The notes under the pieces were generated by a model. It saw only the letters and a list, made by a program, of their open reading frames with translations, did no database searches and was not told the origin of the DNA. Shown piece after piece: positions 7,454 to 15,488 of a DNA stretch of 62,762 nt. Within the stretch, counting starts at the first letter, position 1. Each line of letters starts with the position of its first letter. The stretch covers positions 1 to 62,762 of IMG/VR virus record IMGVR_UViG_3300037091_000423; one strand, 5' to 3'. The position numbers were made by a program, and so were the translations under genes. The stretch is from a virus.

Positions 7454-7957
7454 CTAATAAATACGTCTATGAGTTCTTGTAGTCGTATTGCTGTAAGTTC
7501 TATTTCTATTGCCCAATAAAACAAAAACATCTTTTTTTTCTTCTGGATACTTATCTAGAGCTTTTTCTGATATTGCCCACTCAATGCCTAGCATTGCGCA
7601 TTCAATGCCTGGAGATTCATCTTTGAGTGTTCTAGAACCTAAAATAAATCTACTAAATTGCGCTGTGTCGACATAGCTCTTGGATTCTATGGCTAAGACT
7701 AATTTATCTTTATAATGAACATAAAGATCGAGATTATAGCTTTTGCCGTTCCGACTTTTGAGAAGAAAGTCTGAAAGATTTAGGCCTGATTGTCTAATTG
7801 CTATATAGATGATAGAATCAAAAAATTTCATTACAGCAGTGCCTCTAGCGTTTCTTTCCTTTGCCATTGATCTATAGCTTTCAAATTGCTTTAAGATTTT
7901 TGCAATATCAATGTTAGACTTTAGAAGCATTTCTAAATCAAAATCTCTAGCGTTCAT
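7454..7957 (-). CDS. PD-(D/E)XK nuclease-like protein, 167 aa
   Basis: LDLYVHYKDKLVLAIESKSY (about residues 75-95) has the Asp, then Glu-x-Lys layout of PD-(D/E)XK enzymes, followed by a helical region. A restriction- or repair-type nuclease is likely; target unknown. AGGAGATAAC precedes ATG 7955-7957. It is the next gene downstream of the Ro60 gene, beyond a terminator. Confidence 0.6.
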   Translation of the reverse strand: MNARDFDLEMLLKSNIDIAKILKQFESYRSMAKERNARGTAVMKFFDSIIYIAIRQSGLNLSDFLLKSRNGKSYNLDLYVHYKDKLVLAIESKSYVDTAQFSRFILGSRTLKDESPGIECAMLGIEWAISEKALDKYPEEKKDVFVLLGNRNRTYSNTTTRTHRRIY

Positions 7958-7995
7958 TGTTATCTCCTGAACTGAAGTATGCTACGCACAAAGAA

Positions 7996-8015
7996 GCCCA
8001 CCCTTTCGGGTGGGC
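7996..8015 (-). terminator. Terminator after the Ro60 gene
   Basis: GCCCACCC / GGGTGGGC hairpin with a GAAA loop on the minus strand, followed by TTCTTT. It separates the Ro60 transcript from the nuclease gene. Confidence 0.75.
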
Positions 8016-8024
8016 CTGAAATGT

Positions 8025-9641
8025 TTAGAGAAGGTCTTTGGCCATTAACTGGATCATTTTTGGAGTTTCGCCGGTGAACCCTGCGATATCATAACTCTTT
8101 GGATCTTTTGGATCTACAAGAGAAATGTGATCACTGTAGGCCGTAAGTGTCGTATAGATCGCTTTTGCCTTGGGATTGATCTTCGACCTGTATTCCTTCA
8201 GAGCTTCAGCTGGGTGTCGATACCCGGCCCACGACTCCGAATCTGTAAAGAATACGAAGACGTCTGTCTTGATCCTGTTCTTGAGAGCATAGAGATAGGC
8301 TTGGGCCGCATCTGTTCCACCGAAGCCACCGTGCCAGAAATTCATTGAATCCCTGTAACCCATCTTCTTGGTGAACTTCGGAATCTCTACGAAGTTAGTG
8401 TTGAATCCGCCGACGAAGTAATTCTTCTCCGATCGGACAGAAGCTAACGCCATGACGCCTTCGACCTCGTATGGACTCATGTGCAATTGGCCAACGCTAT
8501 TCCCCAACATAGAGCTTGATATGTCGAGGGCATAGAAGAAATCAAGGCCAGTTGGTTCGAGAGCGTCGAAACACTTCTCAATACCGTCTTCCATGATATC
8601 CTTTACTCGAGCGATTGGTGACCATCTGAGCTTGCTCTTTCCGCCTTCGCCACCCATGCCGTAAATCTTCAGGGCAGATGCGAATACGATTGGGTGAATA
8701 TAGGCTTTTGCCAAATTCTCCTTCGAGAATCTTGCCTCAAGCAGATCTAGATTCGCCTTGTTCTTAAAGACATCCTTGTCAGTAAGGTTACCCAAGTTCC
8801 TGATAGTCGCGCCGACAGGCATCTGAAGGAAGAGGGCTTCCCAGATCTTATTGGTCATCTTTAGGTTACCAGGCATCATTTCCCAAGTCATCTTGAACCT
8901 CTGGATGGCGTCGATGACGTCGGTTTCACTTGCACCTTTCTTCAACTGCTCGTAAGCGTTGATTCGAGCAAGCTCGACCGGGAAGCTTTCCATTAGAGGA
9001 TTCTTCTTGGTGCCACCGATTACCCAGTTGAACACTGCTTTCTGCAGATCAGTCCTTGGGGTAGGCCTGACAGTTCGAAGGATGTCCTTTGCGCTCCAGT
9101 CATACCTACTCTGATACTTCAGGAACTGATACTCCAGCTCTTTGGCGTCCTTACCTGAAATCCAGTTTTCGACCGTCTTGTGGATCAGTGAACCCAATCC
9201 TCGCTCGTTCTTCGTGTAGTTGAAGAACTCATACAAGTGGCTGCCATTTCGGATGACGTTGGCAAACACTTCCTTGAAAACGTTCTTTGCCTTCATGTCT
9301 CCCATAGACAAATAGGTAAGAGCATAAATCGGCGTGTGAACAGAAATGCCCTTCTTTGAAGCGTCAAGAATCTCCTGTCCAACTCGCGCTGGATCTGAAG
9401 CGATGAGCTTCATAAGCAACTTCTTATTGCCGTCGGTCATTTCCTGTGCATTCTGGTAATACGCACCAGACATGCTACCTACAAGCAACCATCTTCGCAA
9501 GGCCTGCCACTCATCAGCTTTGAAGCTGAATCCGCCGGCTAGGTTTTGAGTCATCTCTGCTTCTCGACCTGGAATTGGCATTGACTGTGGTGTTCGAGTA
9601 GCTCGAACTTTGCTAGTAGACTTAGAATACGGTGCACTCAT
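8025..9641 (-). CDS. rsr: Ro60/Rsr orthologue: TROVE domain plus von Willebrand A domain, 538 aa
   Basis: Length and order match bacterial Ro60 (Rsr). The N-terminal about 360 residues are the helical TROVE ring (LRRWLLVGSMSGAYYQ near 49, TPIYALTYLSMGD near 103, FNWVIGG, GNLTD). The vWA domain has an intact MIDAS: DISSS at 373-377, Thr443 in GGTD, Asp467 in FFTD. Ro60 binds Y RNAs on its outer surface and the 3' ends of misfolded RNAs in its channel; in Deinococcus a Y RNA tethers it to PNPase. Strong ribosome site (GAAGGAGG) before ATG 9639-9641. The gene-free DNA upstream carries repeated Y-RNA-like elements on the same strand. Confidence 0.92.
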   Translation of the reverse strand: MSAPYSKSTSKVRATRTPQSMPIPGREAEMTQNLAGGFSFKADEWQALRRWLLVGSMSGAYYQNAQEMTDGNKKLLMKLIASDPARVGQEILDASKKGISVHTPIYALTYLSMGDMKAKNVFKEVFANVIRNGSHLYEFFNYTKNERGLGSLIHKTVENWISGKDAKELEYQFLKYQSRYDWSAKDILRTVRPTPRTDLQKAVFNWVIGGTKKNPLMESFPVELARINAYEQLKKGASETDVIDAIQRFKMTWEMMPGNLKMTNKIWEALFLQMPVGATIRNLGNLTDKDVFKNKANLDLLEARFSKENLAKAYIHPIVFASALKIYGMGGEGGKSKLRWSPIARVKDIMEDGIEKCFDALEPTGLDFFYALDISSSMLGNSVGQLHMSPYEVEGVMALASVRSEKNYFVGGFNTNFVEIPKFTKKMGYRDSMNFWHGGFGGTDAAQAYLYALKNRIKTDVFVFFTDSESWAGYRHPAEALKEYRSKINPKAKAIYTTLTAYSDHISLVDPKDPKSYDIAGFTGETPKMIQLMAKDLL

Positions 9642-9839
9642 GTGTTTCCTCCTTCAGTCCTATAATAGGACAAAAACTTTATTAGTCTCCCGACTAACTG
9701 TCGAGAAATCTTCTATTAAATAAGGTATATACGGCTTGGCTAACAACCATACTTATGCGCCCTTGTCCTTAGAGGTTAAGGTCCTTGGACTCAGGTGTGA
9801 AAAATGTAATACGTCTTTGCTTTGTTTATAGAAAAAGAT

Positions 9840-9904
9840 AGAGCAAGGATATGAAGAACGTATTTTTGTTACCATTTAACGATAACGTCCCTCTGTCAGC
9901 TCTT
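9840..9904 (-). ncRNA. Y-RNA-like element A
   Basis: Minus strand. Terminal helix AGAGC/GCTCT; 5' arm AGCTG, 11 nt, TTATCG; inner helix GGACGT/ACGTTC. Same layout as elements B, C, D and F but with a different terminal pair (G-C where others have A-T), so the pairing covaries. About 200 bases upstream of the Ro60 start, same strand. Confidence 0.68.
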
Positions 9905-9982
9905 GTGTGAACTCAGGATTAATCTTATCCTAAGTAAAAGGAGATACACATGAATCGCCACTGCAGATTCATGAAAAATAAA

Positions 9983-10041
9983 CAAAGCAAGGGAGTTAAA
10001 GAACTATGTCAAATTGCGATAAAGTCCTTCGAACAGCTTTG
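9983..10041 (-). ncRNA. Y-RNA-like element B
   Basis: Minus strand. Terminal helix CAAAGC/GCTTTG; 5' arm AGCTG, then TTCGAAGGACT, then TTATCG. The TGTTCGAAGG stretch resembles the 5' strand of the Ro60-binding helix of animal Y RNAs (TGGTCCGAAGG). 3' arm carries GTTCTTT and CTTGCTTTG. Confidence 0.65.
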
Positions 10042-10083
10042 AGTTAATCCAAACAATAAAAGAGATTGACTCAGCCCATTTGA

Positions 10084-10149
10084 TCAAAGCAAACTTGGTG
10101 AAGAACGTTTTTTGTTTGTATAACGGTAACGTCCTCCGGACAGCTTTGA
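10084..10149 (-). ncRNA. Y-RNA-like element C
   Basis: Minus strand. Terminal helix TCAAAGC/GCTTTGA (7 bp); 5' arm AGCTG, then TCCGGAGGACG, then TTACCG; inner helix GGACGTT/AACGTTC (7 bp with one G-U). This is the best-formed copy and the closest to the animal Y RNA Ro-binding strand. Confidence 0.7.
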
Positions 10150-10193
10150 ACAAATGGAGTGAATCTCGCTCCGGGGGAATCCTACTACAGCGT

Positions 10194-10302
10194 CTAGCAC
10201 TGTTTCAGATTCATTTCTGCCCATCCCCTCTTAAAAGAAGAGGGGCAGACTGGGCGAATAAAAAGAAGCAATAGTCTGAAAAAGGTAAGTCCCTATTGCT
10301 AG
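10194..10302 (-). ncRNA. Structured RNA G, divergent Y-like copy
   Basis: Nested helices: CTAGC/GCTAG, TTTCAGA/TCTGAAA, GCCCA/TGGGC and CCCCTCTT/AAGAGGGG. The 5' arm on the minus strand reads AGCAATAGGGACTTACC, a weaker match to the AGCTG...TTAYC pattern of the other copies. Orientation follows from that match; the long stem is new to this copy. Confidence 0.5.
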
Positions 10303-10379
10303 GGTTGTGGGCATCGAATCCCACTGAAACTAATTTTTAAGATTGGTTTGTTATCCGGTAACCTTTTCCATTCAGCTTC

Positions 10380-10961
10380 TTACTCATCTTTATATATGCT
10401 TTTACTTTTACCTTTGCTTTTGACAAAGGTTTTTATTTCTTCTATATTAATGTAATTGTCTAGGCTTATTAAACTTTCCTTCAAAGTACCAGAGTGTATA
10501 AGTCTATGACAATTTGGACAAATGTAAGTGATATTAGAGTATGAATTTTTGCCTCCATCACTTTTTGATTTTATGTGGTGGTAATCACCACGACCTTTAT
10601 TCCACCCACAAATAGAACAGCCCTTATTTAAGCGTTTTATTATTCTCTTGCCAATTATCAATGATATCTGATCTATTGAAGTAAAACTGTCATATCTCTC
10701 GTTGCGATGTTTAACGGCTGCTTTCGAAAGCTCTATTTTAGTTTCAATTGAAGTTGGCTTATGTCTAAAACCTTTTAGTCGTTTCCCCTCAAGTCTTTTC
10801 TTGTCTCCACATACTTTACAATATTTTCGAGAATTAAAAAGAAATAGATCTTTCTTGTGAATATTACTTCCGTCGGATCTAACAACCACTTGTATTTGTT
10901 CGTTGCAATCCAAACAATTTTTTGAAAGAATTGTTTTTTCTAAAAAAGTTTTTGGTCTCAT
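10380..10961 (-). CDS. HNH endonuclease inserted in the Y RNA array, 193 aa
   Basis: HNH core at about residues 118-165: CSICGWNKGRGDYHHIKSKS, then NITYICPNCHRLIH. An N-terminal zinc finger (CLDC ... CKVC) precedes it. A homing-type nuclease by family. It interrupts the RNA array between elements C/G and F/D and lacks a good ribosome site (TAAGTT before ATG 10959-10961). Confidence 0.85.
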   Translation of the reverse strand: MRPKTFLEKTILSKNCLDCNEQIQVVVRSDGSNIHKKDLFLFNSRKYCKVCGDKKRLEGKRLKGFRHKPTSIETKIELSKAAVKHRNERYDSFTSIDQISLIIGKRIIKRLNKGCSICGWNKGRGDYHHIKSKSDGGKNSYSNITYICPNCHRLIHSGTLKESLISLDNYINIEEIKTFVKSKGKSKSIYKDE

Positions 10962-11276
10962 AACTTATGAGTTTTCGTAAAAAAAGAAAGCTGATTTCAG
11001 ATTAAAAAGTCAGCTTCTCGTTTTTCAATGCCAAGTCCGCCTATTTTTACCATTAAATTTTATAGAAGCATTTTGTCTTCTATAAATATAAGGCTTCGTC
11101 TATTGAGTCATCCTTTCGCCTGCCATAATAATCATCTCTATTTATTAAACCAAATTAACTGTATTATTTCATCATTTAAGTGTAAGATGAAGCGCAGCTA
11201 CTTCTGGTCTCAACAGATATAGACTTACCAACCCTAAAAGTTTCAAAGAACAGAACCAGATAAAGGCCCTAAGGCC

Positions 11277-11299
11277 AAGGGGTCGTAATTCGTCCCCTT
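11277..11299 (-). other. Hairpin AAGGGG/CCCCTT
   Basis: Six-bp helix with an 11-base loop, beside a smaller AAGGCC/GGCC repeat. Part of the gene-free RNA region; no motif match to the Y elements. Confidence 0.4.
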
Positions 11300-11311
11300 C
11301 TGATTCTTGTG

Positions 11312-11351
11312 AAAAGTATGCCGCCAAGTCGCCGTTGATTCAGCGGCATAC
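11312..11351 (-). terminator. Terminator within the RNA region
   Basis: GTATGCCGC/GCGGCATAC, nine perfect base pairs, followed on the minus strand by TTTT. It would end transcripts of elements D and F before the HNH gene. Confidence 0.65.
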
Positions 11352-11434
11352 AACAAAAAATGCTAGCAAAAGGAAAATAGGATGAATTTCTTAGCGGGCA
11401 TTCATTAGTCAGTGCCATTGACTCCGTCAAGAAC

Positions 11435-11505
11435 CTAGCCTCCATGCCACTATAGCTATGGGGCCGCGATATTCAGTTTGTCGGTAATCACCCTAGAACA
11501 GCTAG
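11435..11505 (-). ncRNA. Y-RNA-like element F
   Basis: Minus strand. Terminal helix CTAGC/GCTAG; 5' arm AGCTG, then TTCTAGGGTGA, then TTACCG. The distal part folds on CCATAG/CTATAGTGG. The terminal pair differs again from A, B, C and D, supporting covariation. Confidence 0.6.
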
Positions 11506-11528
11506 ACTTTTCAGAACTAACGCTAAGA

Positions 11529-11546
11529 GAGGACTAATCAGTCCTC
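11529..11546. other. Hairpin GAGGACT/AGTCCTC
   Basis: Seven-bp perfect hairpin with a four-base loop between elements F and D. No T-run on either side in the right place, so RNA structure or protein site. Confidence 0.35.
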
Positions 11547-11640
11547 AAAAACTTGGTTTAGCTTGTAGTTTATATCACCTCCCTAAACAAGCAAGTTTTA
11601 ATAGCCTTTACAGCTTTAAGTATGTGCCTACTTAAGAATA

Positions 11641-11728
11641 ACTAAAGCAAGAAATAGCAAAAAATGATTCTTTGTTTCCAAAGACGTTCGATTGTGGTAA
11701 ACGGTAATTTCTCGCTGTCAGCTTTAGT
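11641..11728 (-). ncRNA. Y-RNA-like element D
   Basis: Minus strand. Terminal helix ACTAAAGC/GCTTTAGT (8 bp); 5' arm AGCTG, then ACAGCGAGAAA, then TTACCG; 3' arm AACGTCTTTGG ... CTTGCTTTAG. First copy to be transcribed if the array reads leftward toward Ro60. Confidence 0.66.
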
Positions 11729-11857
11729 CGTTTTTAAGTATGCGTTATATTAGTATCTTGAGCATATTTTGGAAAACTTGAGGAAATCTTCTATATTATT
11801 TAGAAGTATTTTGTAGAGAGCTGCAACCAAGATAAACCCCCTACAGGAGGCATATTT

Positions 11858-12802
11858 TTGATTATGAAAATACATACGTTTTTAGATGCCATAGTCCACT
11901 TCATGAATGGCCATCGCACGGGTCGCTTGAAGCAGGTCTGGGCTAAATTCCTCCAAACAAAGGTAAAGCTATCAGCAGTTCTCCTCATTATTGCATCCTC
12001 CACTGCAATCATAGCTTTTATCATTCTGTTTGGTAGCACTGCAATCGCAGGTGCGAAGTTTGATGCTGATAAAGAGGCTTTGCAAGTGCAAATAGCCGAT
12101 CAGAAAAACATCAACAAAGACTACAAAGATCAATACCAAAACGTTCTAAAACTCAAAAACGAGTTCCGATCTTCTATTAAAGACATTGTACAAATGCTCT
12201 ATAATAAGGATACTTATTTAGCCGTTGGTGGTTCGTCAATCAAAGTTGCTGATAGTGACGAAGCTGTATTGCTTCAGCTCCGCAGCGCTGTAGACACCAT
12301 GGGAGATGACCAAAAGTGGTTGGGCGAAGTAAAAGATTATTTAGTTGCTAGACAAGATTTCATTCAAAACTTCCCGTTTGTCTGGCCTACGCTTAAATCG
12401 GGAATACCCAGGATCACATCGGGATATGGTTTTAGACCGGATCCTTTTAATGAGAAAAAGCTCAGTTACCATGCTGGTATTGACATAGCTGGTAATCCAG
12501 ATGATCCTGTATTTGCTACCGCTGATGGCGTAGTAGTGGAAATAGGCACATGGGGCCCAGGACAAGAGGGGCAATCTTCTGATTATGGAAATTTCATCAC
12601 CGTAAGGCATAAATATAGCTTTGAAACAAGATACGCTCACTTAGACAAAGTATTAGTTACTATGGGCCAACACATTAAACGAGGAGATAAGATAGGACAA
12701 CTTGGTAATACGGGCATGGCTACTGGCTACCACTTGCACTATGAGATTCGCAAGGATGGTGTAGCTATTGACCCTATGTCGTTCTTAACCGTTAATTATT
12801 AG
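11858..12802 (+). CDS. Membrane-anchored M23 (LytM-type) peptidase, 314 aa
   Basis: One membrane segment at about residues 40-62, a coiled-coil stretch (about 70-125), then an M23 domain: SGYGFRPDP, YHAGIDIAG (zinc His and Asp), RYAHLDKV, and GYHLHYEIRKDG (catalytic and zinc His). M23 enzymes cut peptidoglycan cross-bridges; the anchor suggests action from the inner membrane into the periplasm in late infection or on entry. AGGAGG lies seven bases before TTG 11858; ATG 11864 is the alternative start. Plus strand, paired with the next gene. Confidence 0.85.
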   Translation: MIMKIHTFLDAIVHFMNGHRTGRLKQVWAKFLQTKVKLSAVLLIIASSTAIIAFIILFGSTAIAGAKFDADKEALQVQIADQKNINKDYKDQYQNVLKLKNEFRSSIKDIVQMLYNKDTYLAVGGSSIKVADSDEAVLLQLRSAVDTMGDDQKWLGEVKDYLVARQDFIQNFPFVWPTLKSGIPRITSGYGFRPDPFNEKKLSYHAGIDIAGNPDDPVFATADGVVVEIGTWGPGQEGQSSDYGNFITVRHKYSFETRYAHLDKVLVTMGQHIKRGDKIGQLGNTGMATGYHLHYEIRKDGVAIDPMSFLTVNY

Positions 12803-12810
12803 GAGGCTAT

Positions 12811-13677
12811 ATGAACGAAGAGCAGCAGGAGAAGACACCAGAACAGAATGATGTCCAAACTCTGCAAAGGATGTTGGCTGCCGATGCAACTAGCGCAGGT
12901 TCAAACGCAACGCTTATCAAGACGTTTATCGCCGGATTTGCTGTTTCAGTTGTGATCTGCATCATAGTAGGCATAGTCGCCATACGGGCTGTTGCAGTGA
13001 TGCGAGAAACGTATCAAAAAAATACGGAAAGCGTCATCTTGGCTCGTTCTAATATGGAATCAGCTAACGCCTGGGAGCAATTGTCTCCTAGCCAAAAAAG
13101 AGAAAGGCTACAGGATCAGTATTTTCAGATCGTGAGATACTATACGACTAACGTAGCCCCCAACCAGAAACTGAACGACGATCAGATAATGTCTACCTTC
13201 AATTCGCTTTGGGAAACTACATCAAGAGTGAACTCAGTTAACTTCTTCTTGCCCGTTGCCTATATGAAGGTGAAGACGAACTTCAATCCAGCGTTTGGTA
13301 ATGGCTATCAGTCGGGTATTGCTGGTCTTTACTTCAAGGAAGCAGACCAAGCAGCTAACCTGAGTAGAGTAAAGACAGATCAAGCCTTCCAGGTAGTATT
13401 TAAAGGAAGTGAAACGCTGCTTAACTCTGATATGTCTATTAAGCTTTTAGTAGCGGAATTTGACGATTTGCTACTGACGTTCAATGGCAGAGTGGATTGG
13501 GCATTGTATGCTAAGTTCACTAATGTCTATGACGTTATGGCAAAGTATTGGAAGAACGGAGAGGGTCAGATACCTGATTCGGCTTTCAAGACGGGCGATT
13601 TCGCAGAGGCTTATAAGTACTATAACGCCTTCAAGACTTGGACTATACCGTCTAAGCAGGACTCTAAAGACAAGTAA
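12811..13677 (+). CDS. Single-pass membrane protein, 288 aa
   Basis: Gln/Glu-rich N-terminus, one membrane segment at about residues 37-62 (FIAGFAVSVVICIIVGIVAI), then a large soluble helical region (WEQLSPSQKRERLQDQYFQIVRYY) that resembles the lytic-transglycosylase-associated domains of phage proteins without clear catalytic residues. AGGAGG before ATG 12811. Eight bases after the M23 gene, so one operon and probably one envelope complex. Confidence 0.7.
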   Translation: MNEEQQEKTPEQNDVQTLQRMLAADATSAGSNATLIKTFIAGFAVSVVICIIVGIVAIRAVAVMRETYQKNTESVILARSNMESANAWEQLSPSQKRERLQDQYFQIVRYYTTNVAPNQKLNDDQIMSTFNSLWETTSRVNSVNFFLPVAYMKVKTNFNPAFGNGYQSGIAGLYFKEADQAANLSRVKTDQAFQVVFKGSETLLNSDMSIKLLVAEFDDLLLTFNGRVDWALYAKFTNVYDVMAKYWKNGEGQIPDSAFKTGDFAEAYKYYNAFKTWTIPSKQDSKDK

Positions 13678-13727
13678 AGGAGTTTCTCCTTTGTTTTGAA
13701 TTAGGCCGCTCTCTGGCGGCCTTTTTT
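13676..13727 (+). terminator. Double terminator after the M23 operon
   Basis: Two hairpins in tandem: AAAGGAG/CTCCTTT followed by GTTTT, then GGCCGC/GCGGCC followed by TTTTTT. Confidence 0.85.
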
Positions 13728-13728
13728 G

Positions 13729-14007
13729 TCAGTTGAGATTAAACGCTTTTCTGATTACTTGGCGCTTAGAAACTCGGCTTTTGTTGCCTTTGATTAGAGC
13801 CTCAAATCGTTTGTAATATGGTGAGCTCAAGGCAAACTGCCTAAGCTCACCTTGATCTGGATATAGCATAAGGATTGTTATGCCTGGCACTAATACGTAT
13901 TTACCTGGAATAGCTGAAGATACAGTCGCAGGCGCTATACTTTCAACTCTAGAAAAGTGAAACTCTTTATTGCTATATATGAAAATGAACAGGTCACCTA
14001 CTTTCAT
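13729..14007 (-). CDS. Small SH3-like protein, 92 aa
   Basis: Opens MKVGDLFIFIYSNKEFHF, the [K]xGxxF plus strands pattern of the window's SH3-like family; ends RQVIRKAFNLN, a variant of the recurrent tail. Start overlaps the upstream stop (TGATG). Function unknown. Confidence 0.65.
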   Translation of the reverse strand: MKVGDLFIFIYSNKEFHFSRVESIAPATVSSAIPGKYVLVPGITILMLYPDQGELRQFALSSPYYKRFEALIKGNKSRVSKRQVIRKAFNLN

Positions 14008-14411
14008 CAGTTAGTGTAGCTCTTGACGTAGTCAATAAGCTCTTTGAAGATCTTATCATAGTAAGCAAGGTCTTGTTTAACCCAACTGAGCATTTCTTTA
14101 GGGTCTTTTTCTGGCATCTTCTCAGCGGCTGCTTTCATTTTATCAGCGATTTTGTTTAGGATAGGGTCGTCCTTTTGAGTGTCTATGATTTTGTGGGCTA
14201 GATCTAAAGCGCTCATTTCGGCCTTTTGTTTGGCTTGAGTGGCCTTTAGTCTTTCACCCTCTTTACGTAGCTGCTTGATTTCTGCCCACACCTTAAATAG
14301 CTTTACAGCTCTAGGCACTATTTTGCTTAATAAGATTAGTGCAGCACTAATCATAATAGGCCCAATGACTTCATCTAGTCTGTTGTCCTCTATAGCCTCG
14401 TTTAATTTCAT
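14007..14411 (-). CDS. Membrane/coiled-coil protein, 134 aa
   Basis: MKLNEAIEDNRL start, membrane segment at about 15-36, then a long charged helix (AEIKQLRKEGERLKATQAKQ). GAAGGT before ATG. The MKLNE opening recurs in 52084-52470. Role unknown. Confidence 0.68.
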   Translation of the reverse strand: MKLNEAIEDNRLDEVIGPIMISAALILLSKIVPRAVKLFKVWAEIKQLRKEGERLKATQAKQKAEMSALDLAHKIIDTQKDDPILNKIADKMKAAAEKMPEKDPKEMLSWVKQDLAYYDKIFKELIDYVKSYTN

Positions 14412-14426
14412 ATGATTATTACCTTC

Positions 14427-15014
14427 TCATCTGTCTACTTTCTCGTATTCGTAGCCTTTCTTTTTGAACCAGTTAAGAGCCTTAAAGCCAGCACCCTTTT
14501 TAAGCATCCAGCGGAAGGTTTCTAGATCGTCGTAGCCTACATATTTATAACGATAGTAAAGATCCTTTACTCTAACTACTACAACCAATGGGTCATCTGG
14601 CATCTCTCTATGTGTGGATATGACTTGAACATCATTTTTGGATTCTTCTATTTTTGTGTTTCTGTATTCTACTCGTTCTATGCTGAATTTGTTGCTATAT
14701 AGGTCATCGAGTTTAAAGCCGGGGCTTAAGTAAAAAACTATGTCAAGATTTTCTTCCGACTGGGATAACTTATAAGCCGTTTCTTTTAAAGAGCTTAGTC
14801 TTACTTCTTTACCAGTGGGCCTAATAGTAGCTTTTATGATTTGATCTAATAGTCTGCTCGTGTTTCGTTTATTCCAAAGCTTGTCTATACTCATAACGTC
14901 AACGGCTAATCGTTTGGCTGAAGTTATTTTTACTACTAAGCCTTCGCTGGTATGTGTATATTTAATACCAATTTCAGGTTTAGTAGCATCTTCAGATAGC
15001 TGATAAAGTTTCAT
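14427..15014 (-). CDS. Hypothetical protein, 195 aa
   Basis: Not recognised. No ribosome site; AAGATATAT lies three bases before ATG 15012-15014. Beta-rich first half, C-terminal WMLKKGAGFKALNWFKKKGYEY helix. Upstream neighbour is thioredoxin. Confidence 0.65.
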   Translation of the reverse strand: MKLYQLSEDATKPEIGIKYTHTSEGLVVKITSAKRLAVDVMSIDKLWNKRNTSRLLDQIIKATIRPTGKEVRLSSLKETAYKLSQSEENLDIVFYLSPGFKLDDLYSNKFSIERVEYRNTKIEESKNDVQVISTHREMPDDPLVVVVRVKDLYYRYKYVGYDDLETFRWMLKKGAGFKALNWFKKKGYEYEKVDR

Positions 15015-15017
15015 ATT

Positions 15018-15026
15018 ATATATCTT
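15018..15026 (-). promoter_or_regulatory. AAGATATAT start-site motif
   Basis: Variant of AAGATAAW directly before ATG of 14427-15014. Confidence 0.4.
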
Positions 15027-15029
15027 GGT

Positions 15030-15383
15030 TTAAACCTTGAGTATATCTTTGACGAGCTTTAGGATGTTAGCTCTGGGTATTGCGCCTATAGACATTTTTG
15101 GTTCGCCATCTACAGGTATAAATAATAGAGAGGGTATACTATTGATTTTGAAAAACGACATTAATTCTGTTTCTTGATCTACATTTACTTTGAAGACGTT
15201 AATCTTGCCTTCATTTTCTTTGGCTATTTGTTCTAGTACAGGCGAGATCATTTTACAAGGTCCACACCACTCAGCCCAGAAATCAATGATAGAAGGTAAA
15301 GTGCCTTTAAATTTCCAGGCAGCTACATTTTCGTAATCAAATACTTTATCTATAAAACTTGCTTTAGTCAATTGTTCTGTCAT
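15030..15383 (-). CDS. trxA: Thioredoxin, 117 aa
   Basis: Full-length thioredoxin fold with the redox site WCGPC (Cys40 and Cys43), the following KMISPVLEQIA helix, VFKVNVDQE, and the cis-Pro in SIPSLLFI. Reduces disulphides in the cytoplasm; phages use it for ribonucleotide reductase or polymerase processivity. AGGAG before ATG 15381-15383, with AAGATAAAT further upstream. Confidence 0.93.
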   Translation of the reverse strand: MTEQLTKASFIDKVFDYENVAAWKFKGTLPSIIDFWAEWCGPCKMISPVLEQIAKENEGKINVFKVNVDQETELMSFFKINSIPSLLFIPVDGEPKMSIGAIPRANILKLVKDILKV

Positions 15384-15402
15384 ATGCGCATTCTCCTTTA
15401 TT

Positions 15403-15411
15403 ATTTATCTT
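15403..15411 (-). promoter_or_regulatory. AAGATAAAT motif upstream of trxA
   Basis: Lies between the tRNA-Arg and the separate AGGAG site of trxA, as expected of a promoter element. Confidence 0.55.
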
Positions 15412-15416
15412 GATTT

Positions 15417-15488
15417 TACGCCCGAGGAGGTTTGAACTCCTATTATGGGTTTCGTAGACCCAGGACCTATCCGTTGATCGACAGGCGC
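15417..15488 (-). tRNA. tRNA-Arg(ACG)
   Basis: Cloverleaf with acceptor GCGCCTG/CGGGCGT, anticodon stem TGGGT/ACCCA, loop CTACGAA, T-arm AGGAG/CTCCT. The 3' end of the upstream HNH ORF overlaps its 5' 22 bases. Confidence 0.9.

Noticed and set aside
9947-10043. Plus-strand 31-codon ORF with a good ribosome site (MNRHCRFMKNKQSKGVKELC)
   Set aside because: It overlaps element B in the opposite orientation; repeats keep helix pairing rather than a reading frame. The SD-like AAGGAGAT was noted but not enough.
10080-10274. Plus-strand 64-codon ORF over elements C and G
   Set aside because: No ribosome site; NGN...SAL-like peptides in several copies follow from the RNA repeat, and frames are broken by stops in other copies.
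11750-11860. Sigma70-like promoter TTTGGA ... TATATT before the M23 operon
   Set aside because: Boxes are weak and the AT-rich sequence gives many such matches; not reported as a feature.
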